Source: Nitrosomonadaceae bacterium (GTDB lineage: Bacteria; Pseudomonadota; Gammaproteobacteria; Burkholderiales; Nitrosomonadaceae). From it: 64,000 nucleotides of DNA. Shown here in pieces: positions 1 to 10,502 of the stretch (positions within the stretch are counted from its first letter, which is position 1; each line of letters begins with the position of its first letter). Where the stretch lies: NCBI GenBank assembly GCA_014190895.1, contig BJGV01000003.1, forward strand, positions 1 through 64,000, given 5' to 3'. The notes below the pieces were generated by a model that saw only the letters and a list, made by a program, of their open reading frames with translations, had not been told where the DNA came from and did not search any database. A program made the translations under genes and the position numbers.

Positions 1-184
1 CTTTTTTTGCTGCTGTTTTCTTTGCTGCTGCTTTTTTTGCTGCTGTTTTTTTTGCTTCTGGTTTTTTTGCTGCTGCTTTTTTTGCTTCCGGTTTTTTTGC
101 TGCTGCTTTTTTTGCTGCCGGTTTTTTTGCTGCCGGTTTTTTTGCTACCGCTTTCTTTGCTGCTGGTTTTTTAGTAGTTGCCAT
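1..184 (-). CDS. Ala/Lys/Pro-rich histone H1-like DNA-binding protein (partial, cut by left window edge)
   Basis: Reverse-strand frame from ATG at 184 reads [46 protein letters not shown]... with no stop up to position 1; GGAGG-like RBS just upstream. Absent from the ORF track because it is truncated. Confidence 0.85.
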   Translation of the reverse strand, partial: MATTKKPAAKKAVAKKPAAKKPAAKKAAAKKPEAKKAAAKKPEAKKTAAKKAAAKKTAAKK

Positions 185-445
185 TTCAACCTCCGGATTA
201 AAGTTACATGGGACTAAAAATTACTACACTTGTTACACTTACTACCACATGCACAATTAAAGATCAGCGAAAATATTAAGAATAACGCTTACCAAATTGG
301 GCAGCAGTTCTTTTACTACAAGATAATTTTTATAATCATGCTTGTAGGATATCTATAGAATTTATCTGTTTTCATATAAACTTTTATTTAAATAATATAT
401 TTAATATGTGAATGCACAGTACTAGGGTTAATCATTAACCGTCGT

Positions 446-1603
446 TTAGTCCCAATTTAGAGCGCCTCCAGTTTGATATTCAGTAACGCGAGTCTCAAAA
501 AAATTCTTTTCTTTCTTTAAATCAATCATCTCAGACATCCATGGAAATGGGTTTTGAGCTCCCAAGTAAAGGGAATCCAAACCAATTTGCTGACATCGAC
601 GATTGGCAATATAACGTAAATACTCCTTGAACATTGGTGCGTTCATTCCTAAGACGCCACGTGGGAGGGTATCTTCAGCATAGCGGTACTCAAGTTCTAC
701 AGCTTGTTTCATTAATTCGTTAATCTCATTACGGAAATCTTTAGTCCAAAGATTTGGGTTCTCCATCTTAATTTGATTAATAACGTCAATCCCGAAATTA
801 CAGTGCATTGATTCATCTCGTAAAATATACTGATACTGCTCTGCTGCACCAGTCATTTTATTTTGTCGTCCCAAGGCTAATATTTGTGTAAAGCCAACAT
901 AAAAAAATAATCCTTCCATAATACAAGCAAAAACGATTAGACTTTTCAGTAACTGTTGATCGGTCTCTAATGTGCCTGTCTTAAATTGTGGATCTGTGAG
1001 TACGTCGATAAATGGGATTAGAAATTCGTCTTTGTCTCGGATTGAAGCTATCTCGTGATAGGCATTAAAAATTTCTCCTTCATCTAGTCCCAGAGATTCA
1101 ACAATATACTGATAAGCGTGAGTATGAATTGCCTCTTCAAAAGCCTGACGTAATAGGTATTGACGACATTCTGGATTAGTGATGTGACGATACGTACCGA
1201 GCACAATATTGTTTGCTGCTAGCGAGTCTGCGGTCACAAAGAAACCTAAATTACGTTTGATCAGACGACGCTCGTCTTCGGTAAGTCCATGGGGGTCTTT
1301 CCAGAGAGCCACATCTCGACTCATATTAATTTCTTGCGGCATCCAATGATTGGCACAAGCAGAAAGATATTTATCCCACGCCCATTTATATTTAAATGGC
1401 ACTAATTGATTTACATCAGTCTTACAATTAATGATTCTCTTGTCTTCTACTGATACGCGCCGGTTCGTGTCATTAACAGCGTGCCGTTTAATATTTTTAC
1501 TATTGTCAATCTCACTGCTATCAATGTCCTCTACAGCTAAGATTCTTTTTAAATGTAGATCTTGAGTTGTAGATAGAAGTTGCTTGTCTTCAAATATCAA
1601 CAT
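446..1603 (-). CDS. nrdB: Class I ribonucleoside-diphosphate reductase, beta subunit
   Basis: Diiron motifs [22 protein letters not shown] and DESMHCNFG; adjacent to nrdA. Confidence 0.95.
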   Translation of the reverse strand: MLIFEDKQLLSTTQDLHLKRILAVEDIDSSEIDNSKNIKRHAVNDTNRRVSVEDKRIINCKTDVNQLVPFKYKWAWDKYLSACANHWMPQEINMSRDVALWKDPHGLTEDERRLIKRNLGFFVTADSLAANNIVLGTYRHITNPECRQYLLRQAFEEAIHTHAYQYIVESLGLDEGEIFNAYHEIASIRDKDEFLIPFIDVLTDPQFKTGTLETDQQLLKSLIVFACIMEGLFFYVGFTQILALGRQNKMTGAAEQYQYILRDESMHCNFGIDVINQIKMENPNLWTKDFRNEINELMKQAVELEYRYAEDTLPRGVLGMNAPMFKEYLRYIANRRCQQIGLDSLYLGAQNPFPWMSEMIDLKKEKNFFETRVTEYQTGGALNWD

Positions 1604-1634
1604 ACCTTTCCTTTATTCTTTAGAGTTGTGTAAA

Positions 1635-4499
1635 TTATTGGCATGATTCACACTCGGGGTCATCTATAGAGCAGTACTTTAATTCGGTTAACAATGGAGA
1701 AACATTCAGTGGAATTATCCCGTTGCTTATAGATACCGCATTTAAAGCGCCAGCTCTAACTGTAGATTTTTCAGCAGCAGTTGCGCCCAGTGTACGCAGA
1801 TAATAGGTAGTTTTTAATCCCCGTAGCCAGGCTAATTTATAGGTCTCATCTAACTTCTTGCCAGAAACACCCGCCATATAGATATTGAGTGACTGTGCCT
1901 GATCGATCCATTTTTGACGTCTTGCTGCGGCCTCAATTAGCCAGTGGGGCTCAATCTCAAATGCGGTAGCATAAAGTTTACGCATGTCTGCTGGCACCCG
2001 ATCTATCTTACTTAAAACACCATCAAAGTATTTTAGATCCGAAATCATCACCTCATCCCAAAGTTTAAGTTTCTTCAAATCATTTACTAAACACTCATTA
2101 GCAATGGTGAATTCGCCAGATAAATTAGATTTGACGTAAAGATTTTGATAGGTTGGTTCAATACTAGCAGATACACCGATAATATTAGAGATGGTCGCAG
2201 TCGGTGCAATAGCCAAACAATTGGAATTACGCATTCCATGCTTTTTGATATGTTCTCGTAGCGCACCCCAATCTAACGTAGTTGACATATTTATCTCAAC
2301 ATACCCGCCTCGTTCTTTTCGCAAGAGATCAAGAGTGTCTTGGGGTAAAATACCGCGGTCCCATAGACTGCCGCTATAGGAAGCATAACAACCCCGCTCT
2401 TTGGCCATCTCAGTAGAAGCCCAGTAAGCGTAGTAAGCCACCGTTTCCATTGAGTAATCCGCAAATTCTACCGCTGCCTCAGAGGCATAAGGAATACGCA
2501 ACATGTGAAGACAGTCTTGGAAACCCATAATACCAAGTCCTATCGGTCGATGCCTAATATTAGAATTCCGAGCCTTAGCAACAGCATAAAAGTTAATATC
2601 AATTACATTATCTAGCATGCGCAGAGCGGTTTTAATGGTGTTTTTAAGTTTATTTGTGTCAAGCTTACCCTCGTGAATATGGGCGGCCAAGTTAATTGAA
2701 CCGAGATTACACACGGCAATCTCCTGACTATTCGTGTTCAAAGTAATTTCAGTACAAAGATTAGAACTATGAACCACACCTTCGTGATTTTGTGGCGAGC
2801 GGATATTACATGGATCCTTGAAAGTAATCCAGGGATGGCCAGTCTCAAACAACATACTGAGCATTTTCCGCCATAATTGTTGCGCAGGAATTTTTTTGTA
2901 TAGCTCAAGTTCCCCATTTAGAATTTTTGCTTCATACGCAAGATAGGCCGACTCAAAAGCTTTGCCAAATTTCTCATGTAAATCAGGTACGTCAGAGGGT
3001 GAAAATAAGGTCCACTCACCTCCTTCCATTACACGCTTCATGAGTAAATCTGGGACCCAGTTAGCGGTGTTCATATCATGAGTGCGACGGCGATCATCGC
3101 CAGTATTCTTACGTAACTCTAGAAACTCCTCGATGTCTAAATGCCATGATTCTAGATAGGCACAAACTGCACCTTTACGTTTCCCGCCTTGATTTACTGC
3201 CACAGCGGTGTCAGATACGACTTTTAAGAACGGCACAACGCCTTGTGATTTACCATTAGTACCTTTGATACGTGCACCCATTGCTCGTACTGGTGTCCAG
3301 TCATTACCCAGCCCTCCAGCGTACTTAGCAAGCAGGGCATTTTCTTTGATCGCCTCAAAGATTCCATCTAGATCATCTTCTACCGTTGAGAGATAACAAG
3401 AAGACAATTGTGATCGACAGGTGCCGGAATTAAATAGAGTTGGAGTGGAACTCATAAAATCAAAATTTGATAAGATGTTATAAAACTCAATTGCACGAGC
3501 TTCACGATCAACTTCATTTAGTGCAAGCCCCATCGCTACACGCATAAAGAATGCTTGCGGTAACTCAATACGCCGGTCTCTTACATGCAAGAAATAACGG
3601 TCGTACAGAGTTTGCAGGCCTATATATCCGAACTTAGAATCGCGGGAAGCATCTAGCGCTTTTGCTAGGACAGGTAGATCAAACTGCGCTAAGCGCTCAT
3701 CTAATAATTCAGCAGAGATGCCATGTTTAACGAAGTTGGGGAAATAATCTGCATAACGGGTTGTCATTTCTTGTTGGGCCACTTCTTCACCCAATACTTC
3801 ATAACGGATATTGTGTAATAATAATCGTGCGGTGACATAACTATAAGCCGGTTCTTTTTCAATCATCGCACGAGCCGAAAGAATCGTAGATTTTCTCACC
3901 TCCGCTGTTGGCACTCCGTCATACAAATCTTTCAATGTCGCTTTCAGTATTAACGCGCTATCTACTGTTCCACTTAAATTTGTACAGGCAGATTCAATTA
4001 ATGCTAATAACTTTACCGTATCGAGTGGAATCCTTAACCCGTCTTCTAACACATGTAAGATGCTAACAGGGGCCTCTGCTGTAGCCTGATTTTTTTGCTT
4101 TAACCTCTCACGCGTTCTATCTTCGCGATAAAGTACGTAAGCACGCGCTACGTCCTGTTCGCCAGAGCGCATTAATGCTAATTCCACTTGGTCTTGGATA
4201 TCTTCAATATGAAAAGTCCCGCCAACAGGTTGATGACGAATCAGGGCACTTACTACATTTTCAGTTAAGTGGGCTACCAATTCTCTGACTTTAGTCGAAA
4301 CAACGCCTTGTCCTCCACTGACCGCTATGAATGCTTTATTCATAGCAATTAAAATTTTGTTGGGCATAAAGGCTACTACCGAACCATTACGACGAATAAT
4401 TTTATATTGGGAATAATGCAAATCTTGCGAGGGAGCGACTGAGGAAAGATTGTAGTCCAATGGTGTTGCAGGTTTTGTACTGTCTGCTACAAGTTGCAT
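1635..4499 (-). CDS. nrdA: Class I ribonucleoside-diphosphate reductase, alpha subunit with N-terminal ATP-cone(s)
   Basis: ATP-cone IIRRNGSVVAFMPNKI; SSCYLSTVEDD, NLCTEITLN, AVCNLGSINL; C-terminal DPECESCQ redox tail. Confidence 0.96.
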   Translation of the reverse strand: MQLVADSTKPATPLDYNLSSVAPSQDLHYSQYKIIRRNGSVVAFMPNKILIAMNKAFIAVSGGQGVVSTKVRELVAHLTENVVSALIRHQPVGGTFHIEDIQDQVELALMRSGEQDVARAYVLYREDRTRERLKQKNQATAEAPVSILHVLEDGLRIPLDTVKLLALIESACTNLSGTVDSALILKATLKDLYDGVPTAEVRKSTILSARAMIEKEPAYSYVTARLLLHNIRYEVLGEEVAQQEMTTRYADYFPNFVKHGISAELLDERLAQFDLPVLAKALDASRDSKFGYIGLQTLYDRYFLHVRDRRIELPQAFFMRVAMGLALNEVDREARAIEFYNILSNFDFMSSTPTLFNSGTCRSQLSSCYLSTVEDDLDGIFEAIKENALLAKYAGGLGNDWTPVRAMGARIKGTNGKSQGVVPFLKVVSDTAVAVNQGGKRKGAVCAYLESWHLDIEEFLELRKNTGDDRRRTHDMNTANWVPDLLMKRVMEGGEWTLFSPSDVPDLHEKFGKAFESAYLAYEAKILNGELELYKKIPAQQLWRKMLSMLFETGHPWITFKDPCNIRSPQNHEGVVHSSNLCTEITLNTNSQEIAVCNLGSINLAAHIHEGKLDTNKLKNTIKTALRMLDNVIDINFYAVAKARNSNIRHRPIGLGIMGFQDCLHMLRIPYASEAAVEFADYSMETVAYYAYWASTEMAKERGCYASYSGSLWDRGILPQDTLDLLRKERGGYVEINMSTTLDWGALREHIKKHGMRNSNCLAIAPTATISNIIGVSASIEPTYQNLYVKSNLSGEFTIANECLVNDLKKLKLWDEVMISDLKYFDGVLSKIDRVPADMRKLYATAFEIEPHWLIEAAARRQKWIDQAQSLNIYMAGVSGKKLDETYKLAWLRGLKTTYYLRTLGATAAEKSTVRAGALNAVSISNGIIPLNVSPLLTELKYCSIDDPECESCQ

Positions 4500-4879
4500 A
4501 ATTAATCCTTCTTTTTAATGCAATAACTATATTTCTGTTTCAGTGAAAAAATGCTTGGTATGTCTTCTAACTACTACATTTAGTATCAAAACTAGTTAAT
4601 TGAAACCAATTCTAGTAGGTTGATGAAATAATGCAAGTGTTTTTTGATATTATTATTCTTTAAATAAAAAGCTCTCAAGTGATTTAATTCGGTACAGAGC
4701 TCTCTGGGGAAATTAAGTAAAAAAAAATTCCGATAACCCTCTGTTGTTATTCAAGTATATTGGATGTGATGCGTTATAAATAAATATTGCATCAATAGAC
4801 GTCTCTCAAAAATATTAATTTTATTTATTACTGAGCAAGTGATGCAAGAATTCTAATTGAGACCATCTGAACAATTAAA

Positions 4880-5157
4880 TTAAATCTTACTAACGTCTTC
4901 AACATAGATGCCTAACAACGTCCCACATGAGCGCAAATCGTTAAGGACAGACAGTCCATTTTGGATCAAAATTTCTGACGTCGAATGACAACTTTCTGCG
5001 GCAATATTTTCAAGCGCAACCTGGCCAGTCAATTTGGCCCTAGGTTAGGTTTAAGAACTGAAGTGAATAACATGAACTCGGTCCATTCATAATGCACAAG
5101 ACTCAACACACAATCTGGATATCTAACAGGATTTGAGGGGTTGCTTACTTTTGTCGT
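4880..5157 (-). pseudogene. Possible frameshifted gene remnant (two overlapping open frames)
   Basis: Reverse frame A (5029-5157): TTKVSNPSNPVRYPDCVLSLVHYEWTEFMLFTSVLKPNLGPN*; reverse frame B (4880-5044): PRAKLTGQVALENIAAESCHSTSEILIQNGLSVLNDLRSCGTLLGIYVEDVSKI*. The frames overlap and could be joined by one frameshift; neither has a clear start. Confidence 0.35.
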
Positions 5158-5224
5158 CTAAATCCTAGGATCTTCATGGGAACCATGATTTTAAGCAATA
5201 AATAATTACACATAAGAAAAGTAG

Positions 5225-5623
5225 TTATTTCTTCATCTCGCCATGCGGGCTGGGGCCACTCGGGGGGGTTCCACCAGATTTTATCCCAGCTGCGTAACGG
5301 TCCGCCTCACCCTTATCGACAAAACCATCCTTATTAACATCTATCTTGTCAAATATGACTTCATGGTGTTTTATAAATTCTTCCCTACTCACTTTTCCGT
5401 CTTTGTTCTTATCTACCATCGACATGCCGTATTTATCCTCGCTAGCCTTTGCCCCGGGAGATTTAGTAGCATCTGCTCTGTCGGCATAGGCAAGTAGGTA
5501 GGTTTTGTCGAGAGACTGCATAACAAATGGGTTGTCAGTTGCAGAAGCGACAGACGCATTAACAAGAGCGGCAGCAAAAGCAGAACTAATAGCAACAGAG
5601 ATAATAGATTTTTTATTGGGCAC
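5225..5623 (-). CDS. Secreted EF-hand calcium-binding protein
   Basis: Signal-peptide-like N-terminus; EF-hand loops DKNKDGKVSREEF and DVNKDGFVDKGEA. Confidence 0.85.
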   Translation of the reverse strand: MPNKKSIISVAISSAFAAALVNASVASATDNPFVMQSLDKTYLLAYADRADATKSPGAKASEDKYGMSMVDKNKDGKVSREEFIKHHEVIFDKIDVNKDGFVDKGEADRYAAGIKSGGTPPSGPSPHGEMKK

Positions 5624-5742
5624 AGCACCCCCTCCTCTTTAATAAATTTTTTATCAAATTAACTTGTATGTGGTTATCTTGCACTGTCAATAATAAGTAG
5701 AATGTTTTCATCAGAGAAATACGTTATTGGTCATTACGTGGA

Positions 5743-5774
5743 TAACAAATGACGGGCATGGTGACCCGTCATTT
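5743..5774 (-). terminator. Probable intrinsic terminator
   Basis: Perfect 10-bp inverted repeat AAATGACGGG/CCCGTCATTT (5747-5774, 8-nt loop) directly downstream of the minus-strand thioredoxin-like gene; only a weak U tract. Confidence 0.6.
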
Positions 5775-5781
5775 ATTGTAA

Positions 5782-6021
5782 TTATCCCTTCAGTGCAGAC
5801 ATCGGTGCGCCAAAGTTGATGTGAAAAGCTGCCCCGCCAATTACAAGCGCTGGAACTGATTTAACACCAGCTCCCTCGGCGACACTTATTTGATCTTTTT
5901 GCTCACCTAGGTGTACGATTTTTACATCGTAACGTGCCAGATCTAGAGCTTCGGCAACTTGATGTTCGGCTTCGATACATACAGGACAACCAGCATGATA
6001 AAAAATAGCGGATGTTTTCAT
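5782..6021 (-). CDS. Small glutaredoxin/thioredoxin-like protein
   Basis: MKTSAIFYHAGCPVCIEAEHQVAEAL..., CPVC redox motif and VP cis-Pro (KSVPALVIGG). The ORF is open to 6105 but the ATG at 6021 has a GGAG RBS. Confidence 0.75.
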   Translation of the reverse strand: MKTSAIFYHAGCPVCIEAEHQVAEALDLARYDVKIVHLGEQKDQISVAEGAGVKSVPALVIGGAAFHINFGAPMSALKG

Positions 6022-6351
6022 GGTTAATCTCCAAAAAAATTTAATAATTACTAGGTTTACTCGTCTCGCAACAAAAAAGAATGCGTAATTCTGAGATGCT
6101 TCCATTATACCTCTTAGCGGCCTATTAATGCCAGTTTATGTATCCCGCTTCCTTCGCGGAAAGACAGTTAAACTAAATTAAAAATTTAGGCATAGCGAGG
6201 TTTACTAGCGTGATAGCTTCACAGGATCTGAAGCGCAAAAAATGGAAGCAAGGGCTTTTTTGAATTTCTGTAAAGAACGTCTCAAAGCGGTCCTTATTTC
6301 AATTGCTTTACTGATAAACAAGCCTTATCAGACTTTTTCGCCATCCCTTAC

Positions 6352-7230
6352 TTATAATTCTTTTTCTGCTTTTAGCAATAAGGCCATTCCATAGAGTAGT
6401 TTTTTATTTTTACCGGTAATTTTCGTTGCAAGTTTAACGGCCTGCTTTAAGGAGAGTTCTTCGAGCAATAATTCCAACACATCCTTAGTCTGTTCGTCTA
6501 TTTCTGTTACATGTTGAATTTCTGCACCAGACACCAATAATACGAATTCCCCCTTCTGTTGATTAGGGTCCGTCTGTAACCACTTAAGAGCGTCGCCCAA
6601 GGCACAAGTATAGATAGTTTCAAATAGTTTTGTGAGTTCCCTGGCAATAGTAAGCTGACGATGCGAACCCAATACTTCAGCTAAATTTGATACACACTCT
6701 AGAATCCGATGAGGGGCCTCGTAAAACACTAGGGTGTAAGGTAGCAATTTTAACTTCTCTAGTTCGCGTCTGCGCATTCCTGCTTTAGCTGAAAGAAAGC
6801 CATAAAAAAGGAAATGAGAGGCATCTATTCCAGCTGCGGATAAGGCGCATAACACAGCACTGGGACCCGGAACAGGCACTACTTTATAGTTCTGTTCTTT
6901 CACCATGTTAATTAAAATTGCTCCGGGATCCGATATTCCGGGTGTGCCAGCATCAGTAACCAAAGCAACCGACTTTCCTGCTGCCAGCAGGGCTAGAATC
7001 TTTGCCGCCGCAACTCTTTCATTATGCTGATGCAAGACCATCATCTTTCTAGTTATCGAATAGTGTGTCAATAAATATCCGGTAGTACGAGTGTCTTCAG
7101 CGGCAATCATGTCTACCGTCGCCAATACATCCAGCGCTCTTAGGCTGATATCGCGCAGGTTGCCTATCGGAGTAGCAACTACATATAATATACTTTCTGA
7201 TAACGATGTCATTACAGTACGGTGCTCCAT
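6352..7230 (-). CDS. rsmI: 16S rRNA (cytidine1402-2'-O)-methyltransferase
   Basis: YVVATPIGNLRDISLRAL, AAEDTRTTGYLL, VTDAGTPGISDPG motifs. Confidence 0.95.
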   Translation of the reverse strand: MEHRTVMTSLSESILYVVATPIGNLRDISLRALDVLATVDMIAAEDTRTTGYLLTHYSITRKMMVLHQHNERVAAAKILALLAAGKSVALVTDAGTPGISDPGAILINMVKEQNYKVVPVPGPSAVLCALSAAGIDASHFLFYGFLSAKAGMRRRELEKLKLLPYTLVFYEAPHRILECVSNLAEVLGSHRQLTIARELTKLFETIYTCALGDALKWLQTDPNQQKGEFVLLVSGAEIQHVTEIDEQTKDVLELLLEELSLKQAVKLATKITGKNKKLLYGMALLLKAEKEL

Positions 7231-7497
7231 ATTAGTTTTCTAGTGTAAAGTATTCCACTAAAGAGTTGTTCTTATCAATGTATCAATTCACACGTTCGAT
7301 ATATCAAAACAAATGGAGCGGATAGTTTTTACAGGCTATGGTCAGGAGAAAACCGCACTAAATATTAGTGAGGGATATATGAAAAAAACCGCAGAATTGA
7401 TTGCTCAGCAACATTGTATGCTCAATCTGATTTTAATTTGACGTCAAGCCTCTGATTACAAAGAACAGGTTCATAACTTACTTTTTAGGCACTTTTA

Positions 7498-8898
7498 ATG
7501 CTACCGACCCACTTTCTTACTCAGCTCCGATCTTCGTTACCACCAGATCAACTCTATACTGATCCGGTAAATTGTTATGCTTACGCCTATGATAATAGTA
7601 GAAAGATATTCCCACCAGATGCGGTGGTGTTCCCGCTTACCTCAGAGGAAGTGCAGACCGTTGTTGTACTTTGCAATGCGTATAAAATTCCACTTACGCC
7701 ACGTGGCCGTGGCACTGGTACCTCGGGAGGAAGCCTTCCAGAACAGGGCGGGGTGGCGCTGTCTTTGGAACGCATGCTGCGTATTCTTGTTGTTGATCCC
7801 GCTAATCGCGTCATTGTAGCTGAACCAGGGGTGCTCAATCAATCAGTGCAGGACGCAACCAAACCCCATGGATTATTTTGGCCACCAGATCCTTCTAGTG
7901 CAGCATACTCTACCATAGGCGGGAATCTTGCTACTTCTGCTGGTGGCCCTCATGCAGTGAAATATGGCACCACTCGCGATCATGCTCTGGGATTAAAGGC
8001 GGTAACAGGAAAAGGCGAGATCATTAAGACCGGTTGTTACACTACCAAGGGTGTTGTGGGTTATGATCTTACCCGACTGTTAATAGGCTCTGAGGGAACG
8101 CTGGCTATCATCACCGAGGCAACGCTTAAGCTTACTCCATTACCGCAAGCCATTAGTGGCCTTACTGCACATTTCCTTGATGCCGCAAGTTGTTCTGCTG
8201 CGATAGTTGCAATCATGGCACTTCATCGGACCCCTAGCGCCCTTGAATTTCTTGACAATGGTTCGCTTAATTTAATACGAGGACGTTTCCCTGATATGTT
8301 ACCAGCAGACTCTCGAGCCATGCTGATGATAGAAATTGATGGATCGCCTAATGAAATTAGGGATTCTAGTGCCGCTATCCTTTCTGCGTGTCGTAATAAA
8401 GGATTAATAAAATCAGAACAGGTCGCTGATGCTGTCAGTTTGTGGCAAATTCGTAAGGCATTGTCACCATTACTGCGCGATATTGCCCCAAAGAAAATTA
8501 ATGAGGATGTGGTCGTGCCAATAGCTACATTGCCAGAATTTCTCGATAAATTGGCATTACTAAGTTCCAACTATCAAATTGCTAATGTTAATTTTGGCCA
8601 TGCTGGTAACGGTAATATTCATGTAAATTTACTAGTCAACCAAGATAATGCTGATGAGATGGATCGCGCAGAAAAGTGTTTAAACGAGATATTTGATCTA
8701 GTAATTAAACTGAATGGCACGCTATCGGGAGAACATGGGATTGGTAGCGAAAAACGCGCTTATATCGGCAAGGAGATTGACGAAATAACATTGGCATTAA
8801 TGAGAGATATAAAGTTGGTGTTTGATCCTAATAATATTCTTAATCCAGGAAAATTATTTCCCCAAACCAAGAATCCGAATCACGACAAGATTTGTTAA
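7498..8898 (+). CDS. glcD: FAD-linked oxidase, glycolate oxidase GlcD / D-lactate dehydrogenase family
   Basis: TPRGRGTGTSGGSLPEQGGVALSLERM, PDPSSAAYSTIGGNLATSAGGP, SGEHGIGSEKR...DPNNILNPGKLF. Confidence 0.88.
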   Translation: MLPTHFLTQLRSSLPPDQLYTDPVNCYAYAYDNSRKIFPPDAVVFPLTSEEVQTVVVLCNAYKIPLTPRGRGTGTSGGSLPEQGGVALSLERMLRILVVDPANRVIVAEPGVLNQSVQDATKPHGLFWPPDPSSAAYSTIGGNLATSAGGPHAVKYGTTRDHALGLKAVTGKGEIIKTGCYTTKGVVGYDLTRLLIGSEGTLAIITEATLKLTPLPQAISGLTAHFLDAASCSAAIVAIMALHRTPSALEFLDNGSLNLIRGRFPDMLPADSRAMLMIEIDGSPNEIRDSSAAILSACRNKGLIKSEQVADAVSLWQIRKALSPLLRDIAPKKINEDVVVPIATLPEFLDKLALLSSNYQIANVNFGHAGNGNIHVNLLVNQDNADEMDRAEKCLNEIFDLVIKLNGTLSGEHGIGSEKRAYIGKEIDEITLALMRDIKLVFDPNNILNPGKLFPQTKNPNHDKIC

Positions 8899-8957
8899 AT
8901 ACAGAAAGATGTTGCCTGATAAAAAAACGCGGTGTGTTCTTTGCTACGAAGCCGGTA

Positions 8958-9557
8958 TCAAGAAACTACCGATAATAGCTCTGTAATGTCGTGAGTAAAT
9001 ACATCTACGCCTTTATCAGAGCCTACAGATAACCTCAACTTTCCTGCCGCATCAAAAATATAAGTTCTAGTAGAGTGGCTTTTGATTGCCTCATTTACGA
9101 CATTCTCCCCCTGTCCTCGATAGATGCCTTTAAACTCTTTAACCACCTCTTCTATTACTTGTGCTTCACCAGATAAACCCATGAAACTCGGATTAAATGC
9201 AGAGAGATATTTCTCCAGTAATGCAGGGGTGTCGCGTTCTGGATCAATTGTTACAAACAACACCTGTACATGATCCGCTTGCTTGCCAAGTTTCTCCATG
9301 GCAGCGGCAATTTTATCCATAGTAGCGGGACATGCATCTGGACAACTTGTATAGCCAAAAAATAGAACTACAACTTTACCTCTGAAATCGGCCAAAGAAC
9401 GAATCTTGTTGCTATAGTCTGCCAACCGAAAATCTTTACCAAAATTAGCGCCCGTGATGTCAGTAGACAGAAATTCTGACTTAGCTTTTCCATCACAACC
9501 TGACAAAAGAATTGCTGTCAGAAACACTGTAAGTACGAAAGAATTAAGTCTCTTCAT
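8958..9557 (-). CDS. SCO1/SenC family copper chaperone
   Basis: FFGYTSCPDACPATM CxxxC motif; DPERDTPALLEKYLSAF; conserved distal His region. Confidence 0.92.
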   Translation of the reverse strand: MKRLNSFVLTVFLTAILLSGCDGKAKSEFLSTDITGANFGKDFRLADYSNKIRSLADFRGKVVVLFFGYTSCPDACPATMDKIAAAMEKLGKQADHVQVLFVTIDPERDTPALLEKYLSAFNPSFMGLSGEAQVIEEVVKEFKGIYRGQGENVVNEAIKSHSTRTYIFDAAGKLRLSVGSDKGVDVFTHDITELLSVVS

Positions 9558-9565
9558 TCCGCCGC

Positions 9566-10459
9566 TTAAAAACGAATATAGTGGTCTACTAATAATGCAA
9601 CAAATAAAACTGCCAAGTAAAAAATTGAATAACGAAAAGCCTTGCGTGCAAGTTGATCACTATAATTAACGTATATTCTTACTGCATAGTACATAAATAC
9701 AGCGTCTAACATTAGCACACTGATAAGATAAATTAACCCGCTCATTTTTGTAGCGTACGGCATTAATGTCACGGCACAAAGTATGAAAGTATAAAGTAGT
9801 ACGTGCAAGCGAGTGAATTGATCACCATGGGTCACCGGCAACATTGGCATGCCAACCTTGGCATATTCTAATTTTCGATAAAGAGCCAATGCCCAGAAAT
9901 GTGGCGGAGTCCACGCAAAGATTATAAGAAATAACAACAAAGCGTCAGCAGAAACCTCTCCGGTTACTGCTGTCCACCCAAGCACAGGGGGCATTGCACC
10001 AGAAGCCCCGCCAATGACAATATTTTGCGGCGTTAAAGGCTTCAGAATCACTGTGTAAATAATGGCATAACCAACAAATGTAGCTAGGGTGAGCCACATG
10101 GTGAGTGGATTGACCCAATGATAAAGTATGAACATGCCAGTCCCGCCAACTACCGCCAGAAAAATAAAAGTTTCTGGGGAACTAACCTCGCCCTGTGGTA
10201 ATGGTCTGCCGCGAGTGCGCGCCATAACTCCATCAATTTTCTGCTCTACTAAACAATTAACTGCCGCAGCTGCACCAGCGACTAAAGCGATGCCTAAAGT
10301 ACCAAAGATCAGGGCATTTATTGGGACAGCACCAGGAACGGAAAGAAACATACCGATAAACGCAGTAAAAACGATAAGCGAAACAACTCTTGGTTTTGTT
10401 AACCGGTAGAATTGCTGTACACGTGATGCTGTCTGTTGCCAAGATAGGCTAATAGCCAT
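9566..10459 (-). CDS. cyoE: Protoheme IX farnesyltransferase (heme O synthase)
   Basis: [44 protein letters not shown]; multi-pass membrane protein. Confidence 0.95.
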   Translation of the reverse strand: MAISLSWQQTASRVQQFYRLTKPRVVSLIVFTAFIGMFLSVPGAVPINALIFGTLGIALVAGAAAAVNCLVEQKIDGVMARTRGRPLPQGEVSSPETFIFLAVVGGTGMFILYHWVNPLTMWLTLATFVGYAIIYTVILKPLTPQNIVIGGASGAMPPVLGWTAVTGEVSADALLLFLIIFAWTPPHFWALALYRKLEYAKVGMPMLPVTHGDQFTRLHVLLYTFILCAVTLMPYATKMSGLIYLISVLMLDAVFMYYAVRIYVNYSDQLARKAFRYSIFYLAVLFVALLVDHYIRF

Positions 10460-10502
10460 AGTAATAGTCGTCTTCTAATGTGGCGCAGTAAGATGCCTGT
10501 TT

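Noticed and set aside
426-440. GGTTAAT-c-ATTAACC palindrome next to the nrdB stop
   Set aside because: Short (7 bp arms), AT-rich, no U-run; could be chance.
2191-3396. Plus-strand ORFs at 2191-2379 and 3208-3396
   Set aside because: Antisense to nrdA with no recognisable motif.
6311-6331. CTGATAA/TTATCAG hairpin after rsmI
   Set aside because: Only 7 bp and the U-run lies on the wrong side for the minus-strand rsmI transcript; insufficient to call a terminator.
7231-7497. rnpB (RNase P RNA) near rsmI, as in some proteobacteria
   Set aside because: No GAGGAAAGUCCGGGC-like conserved core in this gap on either strand.
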